Of a stretch of DNA of 64,000 bases, positions 16,763 to 25,707 are shown piece after piece. The DNA comes from JABDQA01 sp963759125 (GTDB lineage: Bacteria > Desulfobacterota > Desulfobulbia > Desulfobulbales > Desulfocapsaceae), in NCBI GenBank assembly GCA_963759125.1, contig CAVWXN010000005.1, positions 496,001-560,000 on the forward strand, given 5' to 3'. Numbering within the stretch: position 1 is the stretch's first letter; each line of letters begins with the position of its first letter. The notes below the pieces were generated by a model. The model was not told the DNA's origin, ran no database searches, and saw only the letters and a program-made list of their open reading frames with translations. The position numbers were made by a program, and so were the translations under genes.

Positions 16763-17368
16763 ATGAAAAAGGTCGTCACCAGGCTCTTTGTAATTGTCGC
16801 CGTCACCGCACTAGTAGCTGTCTTTACCGGAGGCTGTACCAAGAAGCCTGTCATCCCGCCCGAGTCAGACAGCCAGGCGAGCAGCTCAACAAGTTCAGGT
16901 TCTTCCTCGACTGCTGATGGTACCTATTCCGAGAACAGTCTTGCCATTGAAGGAACACTCGACGACGGCAGCACCGGAGGCGACACCGCCGGGATGGATC
17001 AGCAGAGCGATGAGTACAAGCAGATGCATGGGCGTTCTTCCAGTGGGCTCGTTCCGGTCTATTTTGATTTCGACCAGGCCATTATCCGACCCGACATGGC
17101 CGACCGGATGATCCAGAATGCCGAGTATCTCAATCAGATTCCCAACACCGTAATCGTCGAAGGTAATTGCGATGACCGCGGCACCAAGGAATACAACCTG
17201 GCCCTGGGTGAGAAACGGGCAATCAACGTCCGCGATTATCTTATCGATCTTGGTGTCCAACCCGGCAGAATCAGAACGGTTAGCTACGGTGAAGAAAAAC
17301 CTCTTTTCTATGAACAGACCGATTTTGCCTGGAGCCAGAACCGCCGGGCGGATTTCGTAATCGAATAA
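16763..17368 (+). CDS. pal: Peptidoglycan-associated lipoprotein Pal
   Basis: A 201-residue outer-membrane lipoprotein. The signal peptide ends in the lipobox TGGC with Cys25 as the lipidated residue, followed by a Ser-rich disordered linker (about 35-90). The OmpA-like domain (about 95-201) starts PVYFDFDQAIIRPD and contains EGNCDDRGTKEYNLALGEKRA, the peptidoglycan-binding stretch, and ends QNRRADFVIE. Pal ties the outer membrane to the cell wall and works with the Tol system in envelope constriction. TolA, TolB, TolQ and TolR are not next to it. An AGGAGC lies before the ATG. Confidence 0.94.
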   Translation: MKKVVTRLFVIVAVTALVAVFTGGCTKKPVIPPESDSQASSSTSSGSSSTADGTYSENSLAIEGTLDDGSTGGDTAGMDQQSDEYKQMHGRSSSGLVPVYFDFDQAIIRPDMADRMIQNAEYLNQIPNTVIVEGNCDDRGTKEYNLALGEKRAINVRDYLIDLGVQPGRIRTVSYGEEKPLFYEQTDFAWSQNRRADFVIE

Positions 17369-17383
17369 CTGCCAGCTCTTGTC

Positions 17384-17422
17384 CCTGGTGTTCCTCCCGG
17401 ATCCCCCGGTTGGAATACCAGG
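17384..17422. terminator. Possible hairpin between convergent pal and cmk
   Basis: CCTGGTGTTCC pairs with GGAATACCAGG (one G-T pair) around a C/G-rich loop. No long T run follows on either side, so it may be a weak or factor-assisted terminator serving both genes. Confidence 0.4.
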
Positions 17423-17431
17423 TCTCTCCTG

Positions 17432-18109
17432 TCAGTCTATTAACTCAGTAATCGCTTTAAAAACCTGATCGGCAGTCAGGTCCGTGGTATCGATAAGGAC
17501 CGCATCATCGGCCTTTTTCAACGGTGCGATCTCACGTTCGCTGTCTTGCTTGTCACGGGCGATGGTCATCTCCAGCAGTTTCTTTTCATTCACCGCTTCG
17601 CCCCGCTCCCGCAACTGCAGAGCCCTTCTCCCGGCCCGCGCTTCGGGCCTGGCATCGAGATAGAATTTATTACTGGCTTGCGGAAAGACCACCGTACCCG
17701 TATCTCTGCCCTCGGCAACCACGCAGCCCTGAGCGCCAATCTGCCTCTGCATGGCGGTTAACTTCTGGCGTACAGCCGGCAGTGCCGATACCGTGGAGGC
17801 AATCATGGAGATCTCCGGTGTCCTTATCTGGGCCGATATATTCTCACCGTTGAGCAGCACCCCGACATCGTCGCCTTCATTTTGGGCGGGCAGCAAGGTG
17901 ATGGTAATATCATCCAGAACAGACTCGACGTCTGCACTGTTGTCAATATCGATACCATATTTCACCAGATACCAGGCCACAGCCCGGTACATGGCCCCGG
18001 TATCCAGGTAAGTAAAGCCATAACGCGCCGCCACCTTGCGGCTGATGGTCGATTTGCCGACTCCCGAGGGACCGTCAATGGTGATGATGGGACCGGCCGT
18101 TTCAGCCAT
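17432..18109 (-). CDS. cmk: Cytidylate kinase
   Basis: A 225-residue (d)CMP kinase that phosphorylates CMP and dCMP with ATP. The P-loop is ITIDGPSGVGKSTISRKVA near the N-terminus, followed by YLDTGAMYRAVAWY and, later, VAEGRDTGTVVFPQASNKFYLDA and RGRD-type LID residues. The start at 18109 was chosen because family similarity begins at MAETAGPIITIDG. The frame extends upstream into hisC but that part is non-homologous. The start overlaps the end of hisC by 8 bases, so the two are translationally coupled in the minus-strand run gatC-gatA-hisC-cmk. Confidence 0.95.
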   Translation of the reverse strand: MAETAGPIITIDGPSGVGKSTISRKVAARYGFTYLDTGAMYRAVAWYLVKYGIDIDNSADVESVLDDITITLLPAQNEGDDVGVLLNGENISAQIRTPEISMIASTVSALPAVRQKLTAMQRQIGAQGCVVAEGRDTGTVVFPQASNKFYLDARPEARAGRRALQLRERGEAVNEKKLLEMTIARDKQDSEREIAPLKKADDAVLIDTTDLTADQVFKAITELID

Positions 18110-19214
18110 GACCACACTCCGCCAAAGCCTCTTTGAGCGCTGCCAGAAAGCGGTTGTTCTCTTCACCTGTGCCCACGTTGATTCGAATATAACTCTCAAA
18201 ACCGTAGGCTTTCATGGACCTGACGATCACCCCTTTGCGGAGCATCGTTTCGTACAAGGTGGTCGCGTCGGTATGCACATCGATCAGAAAAAAGTTGGTC
18301 TGTGACGGAAAAGGGTTACAGCCCAGCTCCTGCACCGCTTCAATCAGATAGCGTTTTCCGGCGGCGGTCTGGCGCAGGGTAAGCTGATAGAAGTCCCGAT
18401 CGCCCAGGGCGGCAAGGGCACCATGCTGGGCAAGCAGGTTGATATTGAACGGCTGGCGGACCTTGTGCAGGCAGTCGGCCACCGCTCCGGCCATGATCCC
18501 GAAACCTATTCGCAGCCCTGCCAGGCCGTAAGCCTTTGAAAAGGTTCTCAAAAGTACCACCCCGCAGCGGCCCTCCTGAGCCTCAATCAGAGAAAGGGTA
18601 TCATAAGATTGATCTTCGTCGACAAAATCGATGTAGGCTTCATCGAGAACGACGATCAGGTGATCAGGCAGCTTCGCCAGAAAAGATTTCAACCGATCCC
18701 AGGGCAACAGTGTACCGGTGGGGTTGTTGGGGTTGTCGATGAAAATCAGTCTCGTCGCCGGAGATACCAGTGCACCAATGGCATCCAGGTCGTGGTGCAT
18801 ATCTTTGAGATCCACCACATGGTTACGACCACCGCGTATCTGAACGAACTTCTGATACATTAGAAAGGATGGGTGGCTGGTGATCACCTCATCTTCTTCT
18901 TTGACGAACGCCTTGACCAGAAACTCTATGATTTCATTTGAGCCGTTACCAAAAACCAGCTGTTCGGGAGCAACACCGAGGTGCTCGGCCACTGCCTGGT
19001 TCAGGTAGTAGCAGGAACCGTCGGGGTAGCGGTGCAGGTTCTCGAGACTGCTGCGCATGGCTTTCAAGGCAGCAGGTGATGGCCCGAAAGGATTCTCGTT
19101 GGAGGCCAGCTTGATGGAGCCGCTGATACCGTACTCCCTTTCCAGCTCTTCGATGGGCTTGCCAGGGGGATACGGAGTAATTTCCCTTATGTTTTCAGGT
19201 ATCTGTAGTTTCAC
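18102..19214 (-). CDS. hisC: Histidinol-phosphate aminotransferase
   Basis: A 370-residue class II PLP aminotransferase that converts imidazole-acetol phosphate and glutamate to histidinol phosphate. Visible: LASNENPFGPSPAALKAM near the start, GNGSNEIIEFLVKAF, FIDNPNNPTGTLLP, VLDEAYIDF, and the PLP lysine in LLRTFSKAYGLAGLRIGFG. The C-terminal VIVRSMKAYG and YIRINVGT segments are also typical. The start codon is GTG with GAGG upstream. The other his genes are not here; hisC is inserted between gatA and cmk, an order seen in other delta-group genomes. Confidence 0.95.
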   Translation of the reverse strand: MKLQIPENIREITPYPPGKPIEELEREYGISGSIKLASNENPFGPSPAALKAMRSSLENLHRYPDGSCYYLNQAVAEHLGVAPEQLVFGNGSNEIIEFLVKAFVKEEDEVITSHPSFLMYQKFVQIRGGRNHVVDLKDMHHDLDAIGALVSPATRLIFIDNPNNPTGTLLPWDRLKSFLAKLPDHLIVVLDEAYIDFVDEDQSYDTLSLIEAQEGRCGVVLLRTFSKAYGLAGLRIGFGIMAGAVADCLHKVRQPFNINLLAQHGALAALGDRDFYQLTLRQTAAGKRYLIEAVQELGCNPFPSQTNFFLIDVHTDATTLYETMLRKGVIVRSMKAYGFESYIRINVGTGEENNRFLAALKEALAECGHG

Positions 19215-19248
19215 TAGGGGACCTCGGCGAGTATGGGAGACATCCGGG

Positions 19249-20712
19249 TTAGGCGGAAATCACAGGAATTTTACGCTCAAGGCTCAATCCCCTCTCAAGG
19301 TTGAACCCGCACTTGAGCAGACTACCCTCGTGAAAGTGCGGCCCCTGGAGCTGGATCCCGATCGGCAGACCGCTGCTGCTGTAGCCGCCTGGCACCGACA
19401 GGCCCGGCAGACCGGCCAGGTTGGTGGAGAGGGTAAAGATGTCGGAGAGGTACATGGCCAGAGGATCGTCAGCTTTTTCGCCTTTCTTCCAGGCCGGCGT
19501 TGGCGAGACCGGCGAGATCAGCAAATCACACGACTCCCAGGCTCGCTTGAAATCATTGAGGATCAGGGTCCTGACCTGGGATGCTTTCTTGTAGTAAGCA
19601 TCATAATATCCCGACGATAAGGCATAGGTACCGATCAAAATTCGTCTTTTGACCTCCGGCCCAAACCCCTGTGAGCGGGTATCCTTATACATGTCAATCA
19701 GATCGTGGGCCCCCTCTTTGCGAAACCCATAGGCGACGCCATCGTAGCGGGCCAGGTTGGAACTGGCCTCGGCCGGGGCGATCAGGTAGTAAACAGCGAC
19801 GCAATAATCGATATGCGGAATTGACACCTCGACGATTTCCGCCCCCGCCGATTTCAGCACATCGACGCCACTCATCACCACCTGGTTCACCTCCGGATCG
19901 AGTCCCTCGGTGAAATACTCCCGGGGCACGCCAACCCGCACCCCCTGCAAGCCTTCGGTTAGAAAGCTGTGATAATCCTCCACCGGCTGCTCGACCGAAG
20001 TGGAATCACGCCTGTCATAGCCGCAAATGGCCTGCATCATCGTGGCACAATCCGTCACATCCCTGGTCAAGGGACCGATCTGATCCAGAGACGAGGCGAA
20101 AGCAACCAGCCCATATCTCGATACCCGTCCATAGGTGGGCTTCATTCCGACAATACCGCACAGTGCTGCCGGTTGTCGGATCGAACCGCCGGTGTCGGAG
20201 CCCAGCGAACCGAGCACCTGTCCTGAAGCCACCGAAGCGGCGGACCCTCCGGATGACCCGCCGGCAACACAGTCGATGTCCCAGGGATTGGAAGGAACTT
20301 TGTAGGCGCAGTTCTCCGAGGTGGAGCCCATGGCGAATTCATCCATCGCTGCCTTGCCCACAATCACCGCCCCGCGCTCGTTGAGTTTTTCCACCACCGT
20401 TGCATCGTAGGGTGGTTTGAAGTTTTGCAGAATTTTGGAACCACAGGTCGTCGTTCTGTCCTTCGTACAGAGCAGATCCTTGATCGACAAGGGGATTCCA
20501 CACAGTGGTCCGCCGTCACCCCGTTCCCGGCGACGATCGGCTCGCTCTGCGGTCTGCAGCGCCAGATCGGGATCGAGCGAGATGAATGAGCAGAGGGCTT
20601 CCTCGGTGCACTCGATACGCGCGAGGCAACTCCTGGTCAACTCAACGGAGGATAATTTTTTTTCGGCCAGCAGGGAATCGGCCTCGGTAATGGTCAGCTC
20701 GTAAGGCTCCAT
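19249..20712 (-). CDS. gatA: Asp/Glu-tRNA amidotransferase subunit A
   Basis: A 487-residue amidase-signature protein, the glutaminase subunit of GatCAB, which converts misacylated Glu-tRNA(Gln) or Asp-tRNA(Asn) to the correct amidated form. The Ser-cisSer-Lys triad is visible: Lys in IPLSIKDLLC, and the serines in AGGSSGGSAASVASG and GSDTGGSIRQPAA. The start at 20712 is preferred because MEPYELTI matches the family and AGGAG is correctly placed; a longer frame begins six codons earlier. gatC lies 74 bases upstream and gatB is 25 kb away, so the three subunits are not in one operon. Confidence 0.97.
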   Translation of the reverse strand: MEPYELTITEADSLLAEKKLSSVELTRSCLARIECTEEALCSFISLDPDLALQTAERADRRRERGDGGPLCGIPLSIKDLLCTKDRTTTCGSKILQNFKPPYDATVVEKLNERGAVIVGKAAMDEFAMGSTSENCAYKVPSNPWDIDCVAGGSSGGSAASVASGQVLGSLGSDTGGSIRQPAALCGIVGMKPTYGRVSRYGLVAFASSLDQIGPLTRDVTDCATMMQAICGYDRRDSTSVEQPVEDYHSFLTEGLQGVRVGVPREYFTEGLDPEVNQVVMSGVDVLKSAGAEIVEVSIPHIDYCVAVYYLIAPAEASSNLARYDGVAYGFRKEGAHDLIDMYKDTRSQGFGPEVKRRILIGTYALSSGYYDAYYKKASQVRTLILNDFKRAWESCDLLISPVSPTPAWKKGEKADDPLAMYLSDIFTLSTNLAGLPGLSVPGGYSSSGLPIGIQLQGPHFHEGSLLKCGFNLERGLSLERKIPVISA

Positions 20713-20786
20713 GAAACTCCTCAAATACAAAGGGCTGGTTATATCGCCCTGTTTGATCTTGTAAAACGTACCTGGATTGAAATGGG

Positions 20787-21071
20787 TCAGATGACCCGGG
20801 GAACTACAAAAGAATCGTCACTGTGATCCGGACCGTTTGCCAAAGCCTTATCCTGATCCAGTGAGGTCTCAATGATATCTTCCCTAAACGCATTGGTGAT
20901 CGAAAAGGCGTGGGTTGTCGGTTCGATTCCATCGGTGTCAAGTTCGTCGAGCTTGGCAACGTAGGAGAGGATCATATCGAGCTGCTCGGTCATCAGATCC
21001 AGTTCCTCGCTGTCCAGGTGGAGCCTCGCGAGGTGGGCGACATGTTCAACTTCTTTGCTGGTTATTCGCAT
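20787..21071 (-). CDS. gatC: Asp/Glu-tRNA amidotransferase subunit C
   Basis: A 94-residue GatC, the small subunit that stabilises GatA and GatB. The N-terminal EVEHVAHLARLHLDSEELD and the central EPTTHAFSITNAFREDI are family hallmarks. The length is standard. It starts 6 bases after the end of the HD-GYP response regulator gene on the same strand, so the two are probably co-transcribed, followed by gatA, hisC and cmk. Confidence 0.94.
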   Translation of the reverse strand: MRITSKEVEHVAHLARLHLDSEELDLMTEQLDMILSYVAKLDELDTDGIEPTTHAFSITNAFREDIIETSLDQDKALANGPDHSDDSFVVPRVI

Positions 21072-21077
21072 GGTTTT

Positions 21078-22199
21078 TCAGTTTATAAGATTGTTCTGGC
21101 TGAAGCCTTCCGTTCCCGCCGAGACAGCCAGATATTCCGGGCTGAACCGGGAGATGTGCTCGGTGAATACAGCGACGATCTCGGTGTCGAACTGCGTTCC
21201 TGCGCAGCGGTGAAGCTCTGCGATGGCTTCGTCCATATTCATGTTTCGTCGATAATTTCTGCTTGATGTCATCGCGTCATAGCTGTCTGCCACTGTAATG
21301 ATTTTGGTTAGCTCGTCAAGCTCTCCGCCTCCAAGGCCATCGGGATATCCTGTCCCGTCTATGCGCTCGTGATGGTGGCGAATGATGAACTGCTCGCGCT
21401 CCATGAACCCCAGTGGTTTGATGATGTTAGCACCGACACTGGGATGTTCGTTGATCAATTGTCGTTCCTCGTCGCTCAACGGTCCTTTTTTCTGGATGCA
21501 GGAAAGGTCGATTACCAGTTTTCCGATGTCATGAAACTGGGCTGCCCGCCGCAGGACGATGAGATCCTGACTGTCGAGCCCCATGGCCGTTCCCAACAGG
21601 GCCGCATAGCTGGTGACCCGCATGGTATGGCCGGCCGTGTAATAATCCTTCTCCTCCATGGCCCGCTGCAGACTGCTCATCAGCTGGACGGTGGCATTTT
21701 CGAGACTGTCGCTGTAGGCCCGGAGCAGTTTATTCTGTTCTTCAAGCTGCAGCGTCTTGCGCCTGACATCATCTTCGAGCGACTGCTTATATCTTCGCTC
21801 CTGCAGCACATAGTTCCGCTTTTCCACCGCCCGCCTGATCTTGACATTGAAAATATCCAGGTCTTCTATGGGCTTACAAAGAAAATCGTAGACCCCCATG
21901 TTGATCGCCTTGACGGCGTCGGCCATCGAGCCCGACCCGGTCAACAAGACGATCGGAACATCAGATCCTCGCCGATTGAGTTCTTCAATGGCTTCAAAAC
22001 CGTTGAGATCAGGCATATGGATATCGAGCAGCACGACATCAAAAGATTCGTCCACCGTCTTCAGCAGCTCCAGGCCGCCCTGAACCCCCACTGCCCGATA
22101 GCCGAACATTTCAAGAATCTGCACCACTGCGTCGCAGACCAGGTTATCGTCATCGGCGACGATGATCTTTGCTGTTCTTCCCTGCTCCACCGGTATCAC
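21078..22199 (-). CDS. HD-GYP domain response regulator
   Basis: A 373-residue two-component response regulator. The receiver domain (about 10-125) has the acidic pair ADDD and the phosphoacceptor Asp59 in VVLLDIHMPD. A coiled-coil-like linker (about 130-175) leads to an HD-GYP domain (about 178-345) with HDIGKL and HHERIDGTGYPDGLGG, the metal and GYP motifs of cyclic-di-GMP phosphodiesterases. The predicted role is degradation of c-di-GMP in response to an unknown kinase; no histidine kinase gene is adjacent. A GTG start is used, as no ATG is near. It sits 4 bases after the deacetylase-family gene and 6 before gatC. Confidence 0.92.
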   Translation of the reverse strand: MIPVEQGRTAKIIVADDDNLVCDAVVQILEMFGYRAVGVQGGLELLKTVDESFDVVLLDIHMPDLNGFEAIEELNRRGSDVPIVLLTGSGSMADAVKAINMGVYDFLCKPIEDLDIFNVKIRRAVEKRNYVLQERRYKQSLEDDVRRKTLQLEEQNKLLRAYSDSLENATVQLMSSLQRAMEEKDYYTAGHTMRVTSYAALLGTAMGLDSQDLIVLRRAAQFHDIGKLVIDLSCIQKKGPLSDEERQLINEHPSVGANIIKPLGFMEREQFIIRHHHERIDGTGYPDGLGGGELDELTKIITVADSYDAMTSSRNYRRNMNMDEAIAELHRCAGTQFDTEIVAVFTEHISRFSPEYLAVSAGTEGFSQNNLIN

Positions 22200-22203
22200 C
22201 CGT

Positions 22204-23274
22204 TCACCCTATATTCCAGTAGCTGCTGGTTGTTTCGATGGCTCGCCCGATGGCATCGTGGGAGTTGTGGCTGGTGCTGAATAATTCAGCCGTTTCGTCA
22301 TCGAGGTAGAATTCACTGTCGTCATCCGTAAGGGGCCCGCCGCGCAGCTCAGATAAAACAGCCAGGGCACCGTCACGCTGTCCTTTGAGGTTGTAGCCGC
22401 CCTCCAGAGTAACCAGCAGTCGTCCCTGACAAACCTCCTGGGCGAGACCGAGGAGCGATCTGGTCATATAGGCAAAACCTGCCGGCCCAACCGACATGGA
22501 ACCCAGTGGATCGCCATGATAAATATCAAACCCGGCAGAGACCAGAATGAGTTCAGGCCGATAGGCGCGTCCCACCGGAATGACGATATCATTGAAAATG
22601 GCTGCATACTCGTTATCGCCAAAACCGCCCGGCAGCGGGATATTGACGGTGTAGCCCTCACCTTCGCCTATACCGGTTTCCTGCAGAGCACCGGTGCCCG
22701 GATAGTAAGGAAACTGATGGGTTGAAAGATACAGGACCCTGCTGCTGTCGTAAAACGAAAACTGGGTACCGTTGCCATGATGCAGGTCCCAGTCGATGAT
22801 CATTATCCTTTCCAGTTTATGGCTGGTTGCAGCATGGCAGGCGGCCACGGCAATGTTGTTGAACAGACAGAATCCCATTGACCGGTCACGCTCGGCATGG
22901 TGACCCGGCGGCCTTACCAGGGCAAAACCGTTGTCAATCTCATTGTCTATCAGCAGGTCGACCCCGGTTATCACCGAACCCGCCGCCAGCAGGGCTGCCT
23001 CGTAAGACCGTGGTGAAGTGGCCGTATCCTGATCGAGATAATCGTAGCGCCGGCCTGAAGTCTCCGACACCCGCCGGATCAGAGCTTCCCCATGATTTTT
23101 TTCGAGATGGCCTGTATCGGCCGGGGCAAAGTCGGGAAACAAGAATTTCCTTTTGTGCTCGGGTTTTTCAATGAAATCATAGATGACCCTGAGGCGATCG
23201 ATTCGTTCCGGATGGTTGGGCCCGGGATCGTGCATCAAAAACAGATCGTCCTTGAATATAGCCGTTTTTCTCAT
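22204..23274 (-). CDS. Histone deacetylase-family (AcuC/APAH-like) amidohydrolase
   Basis: A 356-residue zinc-dependent deacetylase-fold protein. The motifs VRPPGHHAERDRSMGFCLFNNIAVAA and MIIDWDLHHGNGTQ, with LVSAGFDIYHGDPLG, hold the catalytic His pair and the Zn ligands Asp, His and Asp of the class II histone deacetylase / acetoin utilisation family. In bacteria these enzymes deacetylate proteins or small amides such as acetylpolyamines. The start at 23274 has GGGAAAGG just before it; a TTG eight codons upstream is less likely. It is the first gene of the run leading into the response regulator and gatCA. Confidence 0.9.
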   Translation of the reverse strand: MRKTAIFKDDLFLMHDPGPNHPERIDRLRVIYDFIEKPEHKRKFLFPDFAPADTGHLEKNHGEALIRRVSETSGRRYDYLDQDTATSPRSYEAALLAAGSVITGVDLLIDNEIDNGFALVRPPGHHAERDRSMGFCLFNNIAVAACHAATSHKLERIMIIDWDLHHGNGTQFSFYDSSRVLYLSTHQFPYYPGTGALQETGIGEGEGYTVNIPLPGGFGDNEYAAIFNDIVIPVGRAYRPELILVSAGFDIYHGDPLGSMSVGPAGFAYMTRSLLGLAQEVCQGRLLVTLEGGYNLKGQRDGALAVLSELRGGPLTDDDSEFYLDDETAELFSTSHNSHDAIGRAIETTSSYWNIG

Positions 23275-23427
23275 ATCCTTTCCCTTGGGGTGCCTCAATT
23301 ATACCCTAACGCCAGTTCCTGCTGCAGCCGGGCTGTTTTTATCTGCTCACCGCAGAAAATCTCACCCCGTTTGGTTCCTTCTCCCCGGATTTATCATAAC
23401 TCAAAACCAGAACGTCGAGGGTATAAT

Positions 23428-23469
23428 AAAAAAAAAGGCCGTATTCTCCAAAAGGAAAATGCGGCCTTC
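23428..23469 (-). terminator. Terminator after the YeeE/YedE gene
   Basis: On the minus strand the hairpin AAGGCCGCATT / AATACGGCCTT (one G-T pair) is followed by nine T. It lies 24 bases past the stop of the 23493-24737 gene. Confidence 0.85.
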
Positions 23470-23492
23470 TCATTTCAATGAAGTAAATCAGC

Positions 23493-24737
23493 CTACATGG
23501 GCACGATCAGTTTGTTGGTTTCTTCATTCCAGGTCACCACCAGATACCAGATCAGCATGGCCAGAGCGATCAGGAGCAAGGTCGGGCCATAGCCCATGAC
23601 CTCGGGCAAGTAGACATATTTTCCGAGAACGCCGTCGGCCTCGAACTCATAGTCACGGAACCAGGAGGTCATGATAGACGAGGCAATACCAAAAAATGGC
23701 ACCACAATCATCAGCTTGACCTGCCCTTCTCCAACCCGCCACAGGGTTCCCGATCCACAACCTCCAGCAAACATGGCGCCAAGGCCGAAGATGAAGCCGC
23801 CGACCACGCCGCTCCAGCCGAACGTTCCCCGGACATAGTTGATCGGCGCCAGAACCGCTTCACCATCGGCCCGAGCCGGAACCTCATATTTGAGGATCGC
23901 CGCACCGATGGCAACCACCAGAATTGACAGCATCACCGACCTGGCCATGGTCGTGTCACCGGTCATATGCGGTTCACGAAACCCCTGAACCATACACCAG
24001 CGGCCCCGCTGCATCGAATAACCCAGTGCCGCGGCTATGAGAATCAGACCACTCAGAGAAGCAACATAATCACTGTCCTCATTGGCCGCGAACCCATAGG
24101 CAGCATAGATCAGGAAGAGGACTCCAGCGATCCCGAACAGGTAGACTATCGGGGTCGGAAAGCCGATGGTTTTGGCACCGCCGTCTCCCCAACTGATGTG
24201 CTCCATCTCCAGATAGAGAAGTTTCAAACCCAGTATGACCCCGAATATCAAGCCAAACATCATTGAAAACCCGTTGGCCCCAAGGTTGCCTATGGCGTTG
24301 TAAAAGCCGCCCACGTTACAGCCGCCGGCCAGGGTCGCACCGATACCCATCAGGATTCCGGCGATTACGGCCTTGACCATTTCCCGGTAAGGCGGAATAC
24401 GCAATGCGAATTCTTTGCCGACGCAGGCGGAAACAAACGCACCGACCACGAAACCAATGCCGATCACCGATCCGGTGTTGGCCATAATAGCGCGGGGAGC
24501 TTCCTCATAGTAGGCAAAGAAGCCGGCCTCGGCACCAAGTACCGAGGTGATCGAGTACATGATCCAGTCACCCCAGTTGCGAATCGCACCAACCGCTCCC
24601 CAGGGCCTCCACCAGGCCATAATCATCACCGAGAAGAAGCCGACCACCAACCCGGTCACGGTTGCGTTCCACTCGGTTTCACAGAAGGCCTTGTAAAGAC
24701 CTCTGGCCTTTTCTGCCAGCACACTCTGTTCACTCAT
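23493..24737 (-). CDS. YeeE/YedE family sulfur-compound transporter
   Basis: A 414-residue inner-membrane protein with about ten hydrophobic segments. It carries the YeeE/YedE (TsuA-like) signatures around conserved cysteines: TLAGGCNVGGFYNAIG near residue 145, MQRGRWCMVQ near 245 and MFAGGCGSGTLWRVGEG near 315. Characterised family members take up thiosulfate through a chain of such cysteines; others are placed in selenium or sulfur relay operons. The gene is divergent from tusA, whose products carry sulfur as persulfide, which supports a role in bringing a reduced sulfur compound into the cell. The substrate is not proven. Confidence 0.9.
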   Translation of the reverse strand: MSEQSVLAEKARGLYKAFCETEWNATVTGLVVGFFSVMIMAWWRPWGAVGAIRNWGDWIMYSITSVLGAEAGFFAYYEEAPRAIMANTGSVIGIGFVVGAFVSACVGKEFALRIPPYREMVKAVIAGILMGIGATLAGGCNVGGFYNAIGNLGANGFSMMFGLIFGVILGLKLLYLEMEHISWGDGGAKTIGFPTPIVYLFGIAGVLFLIYAAYGFAANEDSDYVASLSGLILIAAALGYSMQRGRWCMVQGFREPHMTGDTTMARSVMLSILVVAIGAAILKYEVPARADGEAVLAPINYVRGTFGWSGVVGGFIFGLGAMFAGGCGSGTLWRVGEGQVKLMIVVPFFGIASSIMTSWFRDYEFEADGVLGKYVYLPEVMGYGPTLLLIALAMLIWYLVVTWNEETNKLIVPM

Positions 24738-24784
24738 AGATTCCTCCTGAAAATTCAGTTCTTAAAGAAAATTTTTGTTTCCTT

Positions 24785-24813
24785 GCTTTACCTTTGCTTT
24801 TTCAATTTGTCAA
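24785..24813 (-). promoter_or_regulatory. Candidate promoter for the YeeE/YedE gene
   Basis: On the minus strand TTGACA is followed after 17 bases by TAAAGC. It ends about 48 bases before the ATG, and the inverted repeat at 24821-24851 lies immediately upstream of its -35 element. Confidence 0.4.
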
Positions 24814-24820
24814 CAGTGCG

Positions 24821-24851
24821 ACAACGTAGTACCTCTTTGTTTCTACGTTGT
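24821..24851. promoter_or_regulatory. Inverted repeat between divergent YeeE/YedE and tusA genes
   Basis: A perfect 9-base inverted repeat, ACAACGTAG and CTACGTTGT, separated by 13 bases, in the 279-base divergent promoter region. Its position next to the candidate -35 of the transporter gene suggests an operator for a dimeric regulator that controls both directions. No T run follows, so it does not look like a terminator. Confidence 0.55.
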
Positions 24852-25016
24852 TATTTTACCTGCCAATTTGGTTTGACATAGCAATTTATTATGCTAAAAA
24901 CTAGTATGGATGTGGTACAGTAGTTGGGTTCAAATTTTACTCTTTGTAGAGGGAGTAAATTCTCGAACAAAATACCCGATTCCGATGAATCATGAAACAT
25001 TATCAGGAGGCTTGAC

Positions 25017-25274
25017 ATGAGCGATGTAAAACAAGTTGCAGCAGATGTAGTAGCCAATTCAGTTCTCGACGCCAAAGGATTGAGCTGCCCGATGCCGCTT
25101 CTTCGCACCAAAAAAGAAATCGGTAAATTGAAGAGCGGTGAAGTTCTACAGGTTGACGGCACCGATCCGGGCTCGCGAAACGATATTCCCGGCTGGTGTG
25201 ATCGTGCCGGCCATGAATATCTGGGTGAAAAGGAAGAGAGCGGATATTTCAGTTTCTTTATTAAAAAGGGCTGA
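25017..25274 (+). CDS. tusA: TusA-family sulfur carrier
   Basis: An 85-residue TusA/SirA-family protein. The active Cys is in GLSCPMPLLRTKKEIGKL (CPxP motif) at about residue 24; it carries sulfur as a persulfide between sulfurtransferases. The rest of the small two-layer fold is intact (VLQVDGTDPGSRNDIPGWC). A strong AGGAGG precedes the ATG. It begins a plus-strand cluster with DsrE-like and DsrF-like genes and a 57-codon ORF, opposite a YeeE/YedE transporter, a common arrangement in sulfur-metabolising bacteria where the set traffics sulfane sulfur inside the cell. Confidence 0.95.
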   Translation: MSDVKQVAADVVANSVLDAKGLSCPMPLLRTKKEIGKLKSGEVLQVDGTDPGSRNDIPGWCDRAGHEYLGEKEESGYFSFFIKKG

Positions 25275-25303
25275 GTTTAGCTGATATTTTTCGTATTTAG
25301 AAA

Positions 25304-25342
25304 GACCCCTGGTGCCCTCCAAAACACCAGGGGTCCTCTTTT
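25304..25342 (+). terminator. Hairpin between tusA and the dsrE-like gene
   Basis: A perfect 11-base stem, GACCCCTGGTG with CACCAGGGGTC, followed by CCTCTTTT. It lies between tusA and the next gene of the same cluster and may be a partial terminator that makes tusA transcripts more abundant than those of the downstream genes. Confidence 0.75.
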
Positions 25343-25380
25343 AGCGGACGTCTGTTAATACACGGACAAGGAGGCAGAAG

Positions 25381-25696
25381 ATGGCAAAAAGTCTTGGTAT
25401 TTTCGTAACCAACCCCGACAATTTCGCCCATGTGCTCGGCATCACCAAAGCGGCCAAGGCGAAAGGCTCCAAGGTAAAAGTATTTTTTACCTGGACAGCA
25501 ACACATAACTGCAAAAGATCCTGCATTTCCGGAACTTTGCGAACTGGCTGACGATGTATCGATCTGTGTTGACAGTTATAAAAAGCAGGGATATGACATC
25601 GAGGACGTTCCCCAGGGCCTGACCAGCAAAGAAATGGCAACCCAGGCACAGCATGGGATTATTATCGAAGATTATGACTGTTATATAAGCCTATAG
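25381..25696 (+). pseudogene. DsrE-like sulfur-relay protein, frameshifted
   Basis: The frame starts MAKSLGIFVTNPDNFAHVLG at 25381 with a good AAGGAGG before it and continues through KGSKVKVFFT, then leaves the family. One base over (from about 25493), the match resumes as GQQHITAKDPAFPELCELAD and runs to the stop at 25696. Together the two parts make a normal DsrE-family protein of about 104 residues. The lesion is a single extra base near 25490 (CC where C would restore the frame). This is either a real frameshift or a sequencing error. The neighbours on both sides are intact, so an error is quite possible. Confidence 0.8.
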
Positions 25697-25707
25697 AGGG
25701 GGGTGTG

